Shown piece after piece: positions 1-19,900 of a stretch of 64,000 bases of DNA; the first letter of the stretch is position 1; every line of letters begins with the position of its first letter. This DNA comes from Callaeas wilsoni (Eukaryota > Chordata > Aves > Passeriformes > Callaeidae): the NCBI GenBank assembly GCA_013398955.1, contig VWPU01001257.1, forward strand, positions 1 through 64,000. The letters are read 5' to 3'. Below the pieces are notes generated by a model. It saw only the letters and a list, made by a program, of their open reading frames with translations, did not search any database and was not told the origin of the DNA. The position numbers and the translations under genes were made by a program.

Positions 1-1
1 G

Positions 2-6499
<6,498 letters not shown>

Positions 6500-6700
6500 A
6501 TTCAGGGCAGGGCACTGCTGTGCTTTGCAGCTGGGTAAGTGATTCGCACTTTTTGTCTTATTTCTGTCGGCTGTACTGGCCCAATAGTGCATTTTGTAGT
6601 GACACAAAGGAGTCTTTTATGTTCCTAGAGCTATTTCTATAGTGACTCGTCAGAGCACTGCTTCTGAGGTTGCTTTCACCTATTCTACTTCAAAAATAAA
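6500..6700 (+). terminator. STK35: STK35 3'UTR start: donor and proximal poly(A) signal
   Basis: Two alternative ends are visible. A strong donor GGTAAGT at 6534/6535 lies only 35 bases after the stop, close enough that a spliced 3'UTR should escape nonsense-mediated decay. An AATAAA at 6695-6700 could end an unspliced short 3'UTR. Which is used cannot be told from sequence; both may be. Confidence 0.5.
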
Positions 6701-9700
6701 GTAGAGGTGAGAAATAGAATTAGCAGCTGCACATCCTGTCACTGCCCGATGGCCCAGTGGAGCTGGAAGGGCTGGGCAAGATCCTTGCCCCTCAGAGGTC
6801 CTGGCCAGTGGCTGAGACAGGCTGGGGCACAGCAGAGACACCTGCAAGCACTTTGTATAAGCTTTGGGGACATCTGTCTCTCTCGGGGTCAGGGAGGGAT
6901 CTGCCAGTTCCGCCTCTCCTGCTGTGATGTAATTTCCACGGTCTGTGCTGGGAGTAGCTCTCTGTCTAGCACCATCCCCCTCCCCTGTGACACTTGGACA
7001 GGGCACCTCGGGGCTCAGCCGGCTCAGTGAGTAGGCACCAAGTGGCACATCTGTCTTGGCACAAAACTCTTTGCTTTCACCTACAAGGCACGTGGGTCCA
7101 TCTTGTGGCTCTGTTTCATTTCCCTGTTAAAGGCAGGACTTCCCTTTGGTGTGAACGTCAGTGGCCCAGACCCAGGAGATGCTTTGGTCTCCAGCATCTG
7201 TGTTTGTAGACCTGTGTCTACTCAGGAAGGAAGCTTAAAAACAGCTCTGCTCAGACTGAGCTCAGCTCTGTCCAAGCAGAGTCCCCTCCCTTCTCCTCCC
7301 CACTAAACAGTCTCAAGCTCAGAGGTCCTGATCCTGAGGCTGAGTGGTCACATATGGTCTGGAAGGACCCCAGGGATGTGGCGTAGCTGGCGGTGTCACT
7401 CACCGGTGACACAGAAGGACTGGGAGGTGTTGCCTACATGGCAAAGCTGTCTGTAAACAGGAGCTGTTACTAGGGATTCCCCCAGCCAAACATTTCAATG
7501 AAACTGAAGAATTACAGATTATCAGGGGTGAGGCTTTCCAGCCCACATCCTTTCTCAGGCTCCTGCAGAGCTGCCTGCCCATCACTGGTCCCAGGAGATC
7601 TTTGACAGCCTGCCTGTCTCAGGTGCTGGCATCACAGCTTGGGCCCCAGCCCTCACCTCACCCCGAAACCACACAGAGCCAGCTGGACCGGAGCTGACCA
7701 TGGATGCAAGAGGGAAAAGAGGGAGGATATCGTGTTCCTGGCCAGCACTCACCAGCCCTCAGCTGATGGCTGTGTGCCTGTCCAGCTCTGAGAGCAAGCC
7801 CCCAGCAGCAGGTGGTGGGGAAGGTGGAGGCATTTTGGCAGGTTTTGCTAAAACCCCTCATTGCTGCCACCTGAGGGTTCCTGAGCTTATAGAAAAGGAT
7901 GTGGTGCCTGAACCCCCCCTCACTCTGTGTGCCCAGGTACACTCTGTGCCGTATGTAGAGAAGTAGGGATATGGAAATGAAAAGATCCATTGGGTGGATC
8001 TTGTTCTTCTCTGTTGGTTTGTCCAAACTGGTCCACAGACCATCCCCTCTGTGCTCTGCCACCCACAAAATATTTAACGCCCATCTCAAGTGCCGAGTAA
8101 CTGATTCAAGTACTGCTGCCCGGGGCCGGATACTGGTCCCACTGCAAGTGTGGGCTGAGGATTAGGGTGGGAGAGTGAATCTGATGAAATGTGAGCCCTT
8201 AAGATGGGTGTGCTCCAGCCCCGGGGCAAGAGCAGACACCCCGCCTTGTGCCCCGGGGCGAGGCGTGGGGCCGGCGGGGCTGCGGGAGCAGCTCTGCCGC
8301 ACTGAGGGTCAGGCCGGGCTCTGCCATCTGCGCTGGCTCTGTGCTGACACGATGCTGCTGCGTTATGCAACCAGCCCCTGCCCTCGGGGGAAAATTCATC
8401 CTGCGCAGATCTGCGGAATAGTACATGAAGGGATAACAAACACCGAGGGGACAGTCCTACCCCGCGGCTGTTTGCTCAAACCCAGCTGCCCCCACCCCCC
8501 CACTCCATCCGTGAGTCTGCACCGATCGCTCCGTCGTGACACAGCTGCAGCAGCCAGGGATGCTCTTACATAACCCAACCTGGCACATGGAGCGTGGTCG
8601 CTTGGCCCAGATAGAGCCCAGCACCAGCCATATGTTCCGTGCAAACCCGGAGTATTCCTCCGCCTCACTCGTGGGGTGGCCGGAATATTTGGTGGGCTTT
8701 GCTGTATGGTTTTCCCGGTGTAGTTGTGCATTCAAATCAGCCTTCTTCTGGCTTCTATTAAATGCAAATCTTAAATTGGAAACCTGCTTGAGAAGCTTAA
8801 AATGGGATTTAGAGCAGGGCCTGAATTCTGCTCTCAGGTAATTTTAGTTGACCGAGAAACTCACGTAACCTCTTCCAACTTATTTGTGGCGCTGGAGTGT
8901 AGCTTTGCTGTGCTGGGTCATGCAGTGGGTTCTTCCCCAGGACAGTTCAGACCTGCTCAGCCTTGAGCTGGTTCATGTCATAACCTGGAAAACTGTAACC
9001 CTTCCTGATCCAGGGAATCGGATTTTTTCTTATTCTTTGCTACGCCACTGACCTCTTCAGATTTTGCTTCGTGTCTCAGCAGCTTCGTCTTTAGTTCTGC
9101 TGCGGATGCTGCATGCACCTGAGAGCTTCATGCTCTGTTACCCTTCCAAAATGCAGATAGGAAATGTCAGTTCTCAGACAGGAGTGTGTTTTTTGCTTGG
9201 TTTATGCTGGGCACTGGGCTGCCTAAGGTGGAGATGACTCATTATCTCCTTGGTCTTCCTATTGCTGGTGGCCCTGGGGCAATAGCTCCAGGAGAGGTGG
9301 GCAGCATTTCCCTGGGAAAAACAAAGGTATTCTCTTTTTAATTCGAACGCTTCTTCCCTACCCTTCTGCATATGTTTAGATAAAGCCAATTTTATCTACA
9401 GCTCTCTAAAGTTGTTGGCAAAAGCAGCCTTTTGAGCAAAGAGGACAAAAGCCTTTCTAGTACAATTAGGGAATGGCTGGGTTGTGCTGGCTATCTGCTG
9501 ATGGGTCTCTTTGACTGTGTGATAGCCCAGCACTGACTGCACTGCACATTGGGGAATATTTCATCCCTCCTTCCCAGTACTGGAAAGTTCCTTTCCTGCA
9601 ATGTGAACATCTGGTGAGGGGGCCTCCTGGAGATGCTGCTCCAGTGGACCTCTGATGGGGTGGGTTTGTGCAACCCTTAGACAAGTGGCAGAGGAACAAG

Positions 9701-12700
9701 GTACAGTGGCAGTGTGGCTTTTTGCTGCTCACTGCAGTGACACAGGGGCCTTGGCCACAGAAACACAAAGGACAAGTACAGCATCACCCACCACTGACAG
9801 TTACGTGTTTAAGAACCTTTGTAGTTTTGATTCACACAGCACATCAAACTAGAATGGTTGTGATCAGTGTAGAGGGCAGCTTGTTCTGGTAGATTATATT
9901 CCAGGATATTTTCGCTGTGGATAAAACAGTTGGTCTGATTTTGGGTGGATGCTCAAGATGAACGGCAAGAATCTGTGCAAGCTGCAGCATCTTGGGGGCT
10001 GTCATGAGCAGGAAGGTGTTCAATAGCTGTGGCCAGCCTGGTTCTCTCGAGCACTCCTGTGTCAATGGGTTTGATTATTCCAGTTTCAGCTGAAAGTGGC
10101 TGTTTGTATTTGCATTGTTCTGCTCTTTGCATTTTCAACGTGCACCAGGAGCTGATGCTGAACAAGCTCATCTGCTCACCCTGCATGATGGTGTCTGTCG
10201 TGGCCAGAGCTCTCTGGTGCTGTGCCCAGCCACTCCCAGCACTGCTGGTAAACTGCTGCCCTGTGGAATTTTGGAGATGGAGGACAGACAGGGATCAGGG
10301 ACACAGCAGCAGCTCTGAGAGCTGTCAGTGAACAGGGGCTGTTGCATCAAGTTAGATCTTGTCTGTTAAGTGTCACTCAGCTCTAGTTTTACTCACTGGC
10401 CAGTTAAAGGACAGCAATTTCATTCCTAGAACAATGTTGGTTTTGACTTTGGACTGTTTTCAGTGTGGTTTGTGGATCTTGGCATGAACAAAAGCCACAG
10501 GACAGTAAAAGCAAGGTCAGTTCCTCTTCTCAGCCATAACAGCAAATGCACCATCACAGGGGCCACCCCACAGAGTGGTGGCACCCTTCTGGGCAGTGTT
10601 GATTCTACCTGGGGTGAAATGAAGCCCTGAGTGTGACCTGGACCATGTCACCTCTGGCCAATTGTATTGGTGTTTGTGTTTGCTCACTGTCACCCCTGCT
10701 TTGGAGGTCGCTGCAGTTGGATTTAAGGATGCACCCAAGGAATGCATCACAAGCATAGGTACAGAGCATGAGGAAAGGCTCAGGAGATAAATCAGGCACT
10801 CAGCCCCCTTCCCTTGCACTCTGTTTCCACACAGAGTGTGGACCAGACAGATCACATGGTTCACTCAAGGAGGTGATGGGTTATCTCTCCCTCCTCTGCA
10901 CCGAGTCCTCTCTGCCGTGCAGACCCCACTGCCACCACCCCTCTGAGACCCACACACTGGTGTCATCTCGCGTGCTGGCTGAGGGCTCCATGGGCTGCTG
11001 GTTCACATCCTGCTGATGCCGAATGAACATTCGAGCTGATTAAAACTATAAGTGGCATCAGTGGAGGGATTAAAAGCTCTTGAACAAGCTGCAACAACGT
11101 GCGTCAGTGGGGTGAGCTCTCCTGTCTCAGAGCAGCGAGCTCAGGGCTGCTCAAGCAAGCGCCTTCCCTGAAAATGTTCCTACTCCAGGGAAGCACAAAC
11201 AGAGACACCCTGCCCTACTTGATAACGAAGCTGCATAATAGGAGAAACCTTCCAGAAAAATCCTTGTGTGTTTGCCTGGACCTAATGTCTGTGTGCCTCT
11301 CGCCTGCTCAAACAGAAAGGCTTTATTCCGATGGCAGCCTGCAAAAGTGGCATCCCTTGGTTAACCTCTCCTGGAAAGGAGCGTGCCCATGACGCTGCCT
11401 TCTGCTCTGAGCAGCCTTGTCCTTTAGAAATGTGTTCCTCAGGCAGGGATTTCTTTAATGAGATTTCCTAGGGCTAAGGGATTGGAGTAATTTGCTGGGC
11501 AGTGGCATTTTTTCTGCAGCGGGTCTTTCCCAGTGCTCCCTTGGTGTCTCTGCAAAGCCCCTCACCCATCCCTGGTGGGGTGGGACCTGCCCTTCCTGAA
11601 TGGGGTAGCTAAATCTACCCCCCACGTTTTTTTCCTATGTAACTGTCTGAGTTTAGAGCTCATGGACCACCCCCACTGCTTCCCAGCACAACCACTGCCC
11701 TCGGCTATTGGTGCCTCCTTGAGTTTGGGACATCCTGAAGGATGTATTTACAGTACAGAAGTGACATCATGTGTACGTGTGCTGTTCTTCTGCTGTCCAC
11801 AGGGAATTTTCTGGGTTGCAAACAAATTGTGTGGAAAACGCTGGTGGCTTATGTGCAGAGTTGAGCATTCCCATGTCCTTGAGCTCGGAGAACAGGAGGC
11901 TGCCAGGGCTGTGGATGAATGGGTGCAGCACCTCTGCTGCTACAGGGACCATGCTACGGGGGTTGTTTTGTGTTGAGGCTTTGGCCAAAGCAGAGATTGG
12001 TGCAAATACCTGCCTGTTCTACCCTAAAATCCCTGGCACTCAGCATCCTTGTGGGCTGAGCTGCAAACCTATCTATCCTGCTCTGTTTCCAGTTGCACCA
12101 ACCTGGATTTTACCCAGCTTTTGCAGAGCTGCTTCCAATGCCCGAGCTGCTGCTGACGCAGCAGGCGAGTGGTGCAGGGCATCTCTGGGGTCGCAGCTTG
12201 TTCCACCTTTCCTGGTGGAGAACAGGGAGCCAGCACTCACAGACACATCACATGGACTCTCAAGGCCAGGCTCTGCCGTGGGAACACTCGTCCTTGTTCC
12301 AGCAGGACTGTCACTGTGGGGAGCTGTGTGGGATGGGGCTGTGTTGTGGGGGTGTGGGGAGATGCTCAGCCCCAGCCAGCCCATCCCGGCTCAGCCCCCA
12401 CCCTGGGGCAGCTGGATATGTGCTGTCCTTGGCAGTGTGCTCCATGCACTGCTGTCTGAGTCCCTCTGGGAAAAAACTGACTGTAAACTGAGCCCAGTTC
12501 CTATCTGGATTGATAGCAAAAGCACGGGGCAGTAGAGAGATGTGGCAGCACCCGTTTTGGTCTAACTGGGATAAGTGGGCAGGCAGCAGCAGTGGTGTCC
12601 TACACCCCTTCCATCCAGCAGCCAATCCCTGGAGTCACAATGTAGTAACTGAGACAAACCACTGGCAAACCTGACCTCTCTTTCTCCTCTCTTGTTTTTT

Positions 12701-15700
12701 CTTGCAGGTTTATTTACCAGGGACCCATAATCTCCATTATTTACGTGCAACAAGGAAGTCAAAGATAAGGGAAGATGATGATACAGAAGATCCCTGGTCT
12801 GCAGGATCTCTGGAAATGTGAAATTTTTGGGTGTTACTTTTTTGTGTTGGGAAGGGGTATTGTGGGGGTGTGGGAGGGGGCTGCAGGGGCCTGTGGAAGA
12901 ACACAAGCTGGCAGCTGTCACACTCATGAGACTTTGAAACAAGATCCAGAGAGCAGAGCTGCCCTTGCCCAGCCCTTCCCATGTCTCTTGCGCTGCTCTT
13001 TGACTCATTAGATGTTTCTAGGGATGTGGTTCCATAAGGAAGTGGGAATCAGCAGCCTGATGGTGAAATGTGCTGACAGGCACCAGCTGGACACAGCTTT
13101 GGGTTCAAAGCTATTGATTTAGGCTAGGGAGAATGGGAGCAAAGTGGTGGCTAGGTTTGCATCGGGAGTGCAGCGCTTTAGGAAAAATGAGTCTCTTGGA
13201 CCACATGTGGCAAGCAGCTGAATAACTTCATAGCCAGGCAGCTCCTGAATGGGTGGTGCTGCCCAGGCTCTGAGCAGTTGACATTAGGATAGAGTAGGAT
13301 AAACAAGCTGGAAAGCCATTTGGCAAAGCAAGTCTTCCCAAGCTGGATTTCACAATCATCTTTGTTACTGTCTTTCTATACACAGGGAACCAGGGAGCTG
13401 CTGGGTACATTTTCAGGTTGACATCATCTGAGTACAAGAGAAACAGAAAGCAGTCCACTGCTCTGATCCATTTAATGCCAAACTTCAGTCAGTAGGAACA
13501 ATGCTGGGGAGATAAGGAGGTTTGGCCTTAATGGGTCATGGGCTGGATTTTAGCCTCCCACAGGACTCTTTTCCCTGCTAGCTAATGATCTCCAGGAAGC
13601 AAAAGGCAATGCTGCTGTTCAGGGTGGGTTACAGTACAGTACAGCTCAGATCAGGAGATTGGAACCTCAGGCTGAGCAGTTAATACTCTATTTCCTTGCC
13701 TGTATTGAAAGCAAAACTCCTATTCTGGGGCTGCCCTGTGCTGATGATCTTTAGACTTTGATCACTGTAAATGCAATGTAAAGCACCACCTCTTCTCCAC
13801 CCTGCAGCTTCTGAACCACCTAAAGTGTTTCTCAGCAGGTGAAATCACCCGGCAGTGGTTCGGAAGTGGGCTGGTCTGACCCAGCATCACTCCTGGACTG
13901 CCGGGGTGCTCAGCCTGGAGCTGGCCGTGGCCACAGGCAGGAGAGGGTCCCTCTGGCTCCTTCATCCCTGGCTGTGGGAACTGCTCCTTGCCTGCAGCTT
14001 TCCTCTGCCATCACTGGAAGGTTTCTAACTGGCAGCACCTCCATGTATCTCCTCAGTGTACTAAGCTGACCTCACAGGAATGAATGGAAATGGAAGAAAT
14101 TCAGGTCGGCTCAGGCAGAGCAGGGAAAGGATGGAGGGGCTTCTTTCTTCGCTTCCATCTTTTCCAGGACACAAAGCTAAAGCTGTGGCTGCAGGAAGGC
14201 CTGGTCCTTCTTAAGGAGGACCAGGAGGCTCCAGACTGGCTGTGACTTGTGGAGGTTTGGACAGCACAAATGCAGTGTCAAGCCCTTGTTCTCACACTGC
14301 ACTTGCATTTGTCCCTAGGGATGCTTGCATGGGCTGCAGCTGGGTGGGATTCCTGCAGCTTCCTGTGCTGCATCCCACAAGAAGGGGAGAGCGAACTCTT
14401 TAACTCACAAGTGCAGTGTTAGTGCCCTGATCACTGGACCATCCTTCCTCCACCTGGCAGAGCCTTTACTCCTGACTGTTACAGCTGTTCTAACCGAACC
14501 TTGGCCTGAATGGGTGCAGTCAGAGGGCTTTGTCCTCCCAGCCCTGGCTTTCCCTGCTGGAATGGCACCTCAGCAGGCATCCCTTTGCAGTTGAAGCAGG
14601 TGGAATACCGAGTCTGGAAGGCAGGAGGTGAAGCTGGAAGGCAGTGAGTGGGTTGCCCTGTTCCTCTCGGGACAGGAGTGAGCCCAGCGGGCCCTGGGAG
14701 GGTCAGCCCTCTTGGTCCACTGCTGTTTCAGGCCATCTTCAAACCACACGTCTCCACCTCAGCTTTTGCACTGCGGATGTGTTTTTCAAGCAGCTTGATG
14801 TTAGTGAGCTAGACCGTAGTGCCTTACTTAGGATTTAGCAAACACTTCCAAGGAGGAGTCCTAGGGCTGCTAGCCTTCGGCCAACATGGATGTTTCCCTG
14901 ATTAGTTTGTCCTTTAAAGAGCATTTCTCTCTGATTTTGCTGCTGTTTGTGCTCAACTCCCCAGACTATACAGGAACCTGCCTTGTGTTTACAGCTCCCC
15001 ACATCTCTCCTTCAGTTACTTTGGCCCAGACCAGCACTCCCTCTAGAACAAGGTGGGAACAGGGAACAGCTCAAACCTGCATGTGCTGTGGGATGGAGGA
15101 TGTTCAGGCTTCTCTTCCCAGGTGGGTCTATTGGTCCTCACCTGCCCAGCTCCTGCAGGCCAAACTTCTTCCTCTGCTGTGGATGTTTGGCACTAGGATG
15201 CACTGCTGGCAAAATCCAAGCTTAAGAAAGCAGCACCGAGCCTGTGGCCCATTTCCCAGCCCAGGGCCATCCTGTCTCTGTTTCTTCCTGGCTGCAGTGA
15301 AGCTGAGCATCCAGGTCCTGGGGGTAGCTGGTTAGTGTGGGGGAAGCCAAGTCCCTGTTGCAGAACTCTCTGGGCTCGTGTGGCCCCAGACGGTGCCCAC
15401 GCCAGGGGAGAGATTGTATGAAACTGTTTACTTCTGATTTTGCTGTTTACAAGAGGGATGTGGGGTGGGTGGGGGGAACAAGCCAAGCCTCAGGAGGATT
15501 GGGAAACGTGTTATCTGCACCAGCCTGCAGCAAGGCTGACACCACCAGCATCATGCAGGTGTCACGGGGATCTTCCGGCCAGCTTTGGTCCATGGGGAGG
15601 AAAGCAGAGGTGGCTCTAGCCTAGAGGGGTTAGATTAGCTCTCCTATATCCCCTTGCTGCTGTGTTTGAGGTTCAGCAGTGCTAGTGACAGATAAGAGTT

Positions 15701-16740
15701 ACCCCTGTGGTCTTCCTTTACTCCTCAGGACCCAGCTCCTTCACATATCACAGGCTCCCAGAGCCTTTCTGGAGCAATAAGATGTAAAACGAGCATTACC
15801 ATCGTCGTGGAAATCCTCCGTTGTGTGCGGTGTCTGTCTCCTCCGTATGCAGTACGAGTCTGGGTTTAAGCCTGCCAAGCGTCACAGGGCAGCTGCTGCA
15901 GGGCACAAACTGGGATTCGTTTCCCTGGGCTTTCTGCGGGTCAGGAGAACAGGGAAACGCGCTGCTGCTTTCCTTCCTTAGCCCAGGCCTGTGCTGCCCA
16001 AGCCTCACACTACAGCTGCCCGGGGCAAGGGTGCTCCTGGTCCCCTTTTCAGCAATGCTGGCATGGGATGGGTGAGTGGAACTCAGCACCGTGCTCCACA
16101 TCTCACAGCCCCCATCCCATCAGCCAGGGCAGCACTGGGAAAGCAGAGCCCCCATTTCCTTGGCACTGGGTGCAGCCAATGCTTGTGCCAGTGGCTCCTG
16201 TGCTCCTCAGCTGGTTACAGGCACATCCCAGCTTGTGGGACCTGTGTGTCCAGAAGCATTTCACAGTTTAGGGCAGGGTGTCTGGGGTGGTGGGTGTAGC
16301 TGGAAAGGAAGTGCAGGGAGCTGCTCTTTTCCAGCTGTGATCTGCCAGATCATTTCTCTGCAGCTTGCCCAAATGCTTTTAGCCCTGAGGGTGTGTCTAG
16401 GCTGCTAGAAGAGCTCACAGGGGCCATACGGGAGTGCCTGGTGTCCCCATCCTGGTGCCTGTTCCTTCCACAGCAGCTGCTCAGGCCAGCACGGGCCTTC
16501 AGCTCACTCACCCAGCAGAAAACAGCATCTTTGCAGGGTGAGCTGCGTCACTACCACAACACCGGGGTGCTGGGTGAGCCCCAGGACAGAGGCACCCTGG
16601 CCCAGCCCTGATGAGGGCTTTCCCAGCTCCCCACAGCTCCTGTGCTGAGCTAGCAAGAGCAGAAGGCTTAAACCCAGACTCCAAACTAAAGATAATATTA
16701 GTAAATGAATCTGTATTTTTCTTTTTTTTTTTTTGCACAG
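6701..16740. other. Gene-free stretch; possible STK35 3'UTR intron
   Basis: Ten kilobases without a recognisable coding exon, RNA gene or long repeat. The ORFs are short and compositionally biased. 8200-8560 is GC-rich with several CpGs. 8560-8760 mixes CpG and AT-rich blocks, including GGAATATT and its near inverse AGTATTCC, and might be regulatory. If the donor at 6535 and the acceptor at 16740 are real, the whole stretch is one 3'UTR intron of STK35. Confidence 0.55.
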
Positions 16741-16925
16741 AAGCTGGTAATCTAGGACCTATGTGTGAACAACTTTATATATTTTTTGTACTTGGTTTAC
16801 TTGGGTTGGTATGAAACGTTCTATTTAAGTTCTTTGAACACTGTGGATCCCCTGATGTGTATGAGTGGCAGAGGCTTTGTAAATTAAGGGACGTTTGTGT
16901 GAATAAAGCTATTTGATGGGGTTGA
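16741..16925 (+). other. STK35: Putative terminal noncoding exon of STK35
   Basis: A long T run followed by TTTGCACAG at 16732-16740 is an excellent acceptor. About 160 bases of AT-rich, non-coding, 3'UTR-like sequence follow, with AATAAA at 16902-16907. It is on the same strand as STK35, and no other plus-strand coding gene lies upstream that it could belong to. Linking it to STK35 is inference; a separate noncoding RNA would also fit. Confidence 0.4.
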
Positions 16926-19900
16926 AAAGCCACACACAACTTTAAACATGAGTTCCGTGTGTTTGTCCTTTGCTGTGCTGGCAGCAGTGGGGTTGAAAGG
17001 GTGTCCCTGGCAGCAGTGGGCAGACCAAGGCCCTAAAGCAGCTCTGGCTCCATCCTGGAGGGCAGGTCCAGCTAAGCCGAGCTGGACTTGGGCTAGCTGG
17101 ACTGACCTCGGAGCTTAGGGCACTAAACCAAGGCACCGTGGCCAGTGCCACCCAGAACGTGGCTCCCTGGCATGTGGCACTTGTGGCCCTTTATCCTTGC
17201 CCTCGATTAGGATTAGGCCTGTTCTTGATGCAGACACCGAGCAGGACACTGTGGATAGTGGGACAGGCACGCTCGGCCTCTGCCCGCACAGAAACACCTC
17301 CCCATCCTGCCCCTTCCTCCCCATCTGGCCCCGTGCCTGGCAACCCCATGGTTCAGGAACCAGAAAGGATGAGCAGCCCCTCACCCAGCTGGCTGCCCAC
17401 GCTGGAGGTGGCTGCAAACCTCACAAAGAAAATGCCCAGTAGAACTGCCACTTGAGTAGCCACAAACAAATTCTCCCTTTGCACAGATCCTCTGCCCCAA
17501 ATCCCAGCTGAGCAAGCTGGTCACAGCAGCTGGGAGCCCCCACAGCCCTGTTTCCAGCCAGAACTCTCCAGTGCCACAACTGCCATCCACGATACAAAAA
17601 GCACCACGGGGCTGAGCCGCATCCTGCAGCCACGAGAAGTTTTCCTGTGGGTGATGTCCACGGGTGTCCAGCAGCCTGGGGCCACTCCGAGCCGGCGTGG
17701 GACACAGGATGTCCTGGCACCCGGGGCCGTGCTCCGCCGCCCGCCAGCCCTTGCGTAACGGCCCCGCAGCCTCGCACCGCCCGCGCTGGGACGTGCTGGG
17801 CAGCCAGTCCTCCCCTCCTGCTCCCCCTGCAGCAGCCCCAGCACCGCCGGCCGCGTGGCCCTGGGCTCCCCCCGCACGGCCGTCAGCATTGTGCTCCTTA
17901 ATCGCTGCCGACAGGCATCTAAAATGGATGTTTTCAGCCCAGTGGGGCCGCAGGGAGGCTGGTCGACCACAGCCGGAGCGATGCCGAGGGGCCAGAGCAG
18001 CCCCGCTCACCGGCTGGCAAGGGGGCCCCAGGCTGCGTTTCCTCCTTCTTTCTGCTGGGTTATCTGGGGCATTGACTGCACAGCACCCACTGTGAGGGGC
18101 AGCCCGGGGTGCTCAAACACCCCCCACAGGCCTGCCCAGAGCATCCTGCCTGCAGGCAGGGAAGAGGCTGCATTGGCTCCAGTCACACTGACCCCCGGTG
18201 TGGGACAAGCCCCGATACTGTCCCTGTCCTGGTGACAAGTGCAGCTGCAGAGACCCGCTGTGCTACACTGCTGACCCCTACCAAATGCAGTCACCCCCAA
18301 AATCTCTGTCACAAATGCTGCGGCACCTCCAGGAACGCTTCTGCTCTTGTGACTTCCCCCTGGTTTAAGGTACACCAGTGACAAGGATCATGTTGCCTCC
18401 AGGCTCATGGCATCTCGCTCTTCTCTGTGACCAGACACAAAATGTGCTCCGTGAGCCACATGGCCCCTGGCCCCCAGCTCAGCCCTTGCAAATGGGGTGA
18501 AATTGAACCCCAGCAGGAGCTTGGGGTTGGAGCCTGGCTCACCTTCTCACGTGTGCTGCAGGTGAGGAGCTGGTAAGGACAGGTGACCACAAAGCACAGC
18601 TGAAAAGCATCATTAATGAGGAAGTTGATGTCAGTCACCAGGAGAGATGTTTCACTCTGGATTTGCTCTCTGGAGACCTGCTATTTTGCATGCAAAGAGG
18701 TTTGCTGAACTCCACAAAGGTGCTTCAAGCATTTGACAGCTGACAGAATCCCCCATCAGCCACCACCTGCCCTTTGCTCCTCAGGGACTGGGAGTGGGGC
18801 ATGTGCTGGGGCAGAACTGCACGTGGCAAAGGCCATGGCCAGGCAGCAGGGCCCGAGTGGGAAAGGCAAGGACAGCCCTGGCAGTCACCATGGCCATGAG
18901 GCCAGTCCCAGTCCTGAGTGCCAGCACCAACCTCCCCTGGAGGGATTAAACCTCAAAGCAGAGGTGAGGTGCCACAGCCGTGGCTTTGCTCTCCCTCTCT
19001 CTGCTTGCACATAGAAACATTTTCAAGAGCCTCCTCTCCACAGAGGCTGTGTTTTACAGCTGAAGCACTAAGTCATTCATCACAAAACATAAATCCATAT
19101 TTCTTTTAAGATCTCTTGAGCTCCTCAAGCTGCAGCCACTTCAGCAGCCCTCGCTGGGCCAGAGCGACACCAGCTGCTGCTTGAGCTGGTAGGAGGAGAG
19201 CAAGGTCCATTGTATTGGCACAGGACATTCATTTGCCTCATCCCCACAGTGATGAATCGCTCCGCTTGCCCATGTCAGGCTCCAGCACAGCAGAGGATGA
19301 ACAGCTAAAGCTGCACTAAGCCCACACACTCCACTGAGCCCGGAGATGACTCAGACGAGGCTCTTGGTGCGGGTGGAGGTGACGATGAACACAAGGGACA
19401 AAAGCCGAGTGAGCAGGGACTCTCCTCTCCCCACTGTGATGCAGAATCCTGGACCCTCCTCACCTTCTGTCCCCCTGTTCAATGACAGGCCTGTCACAGG
19501 GGTCCTCGGACAGCCCAGCCCCAGTGCTCTGCCACGCAGCAGACAAGGCCGTGGATGGCACCAAGCTTAAATACCTTTCATCCCATTGCACACAGTATCC
19601 CAGCAGCTCACCAGCTCAGACCGGAGCAGTGCAGCCCCTCGTGTGTGTGGAATGGCCGTGGCCCCCGTCCCTCCTTCTGCAGAACCCAGGCAGCCCTGCC
19701 CAGGGGACCCAGGGGATGGAGTAGGGGGAGCAGCATCGCCCAAACCACCTCCTGATTCCACCCAAGGCTTCAGAAAATGTAATTTTTGCCTGCAATCTGT
19801 CTCAAATGCATGGTGCAGTCTGCCCACCCCACGCACACCCCACCTGCCTCTCCCCACAGTAGGGACTGCACGTGGCAGCAGCAGCAGCTTCACCCAGAGC

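Noticed and set aside
17381..18010. Minus-strand frame of 209 codons through the CpG patch
   Set aside because: Alanine/glycine-rich by composition, with no known domain. Kept only as a CpG-rich regulatory candidate.
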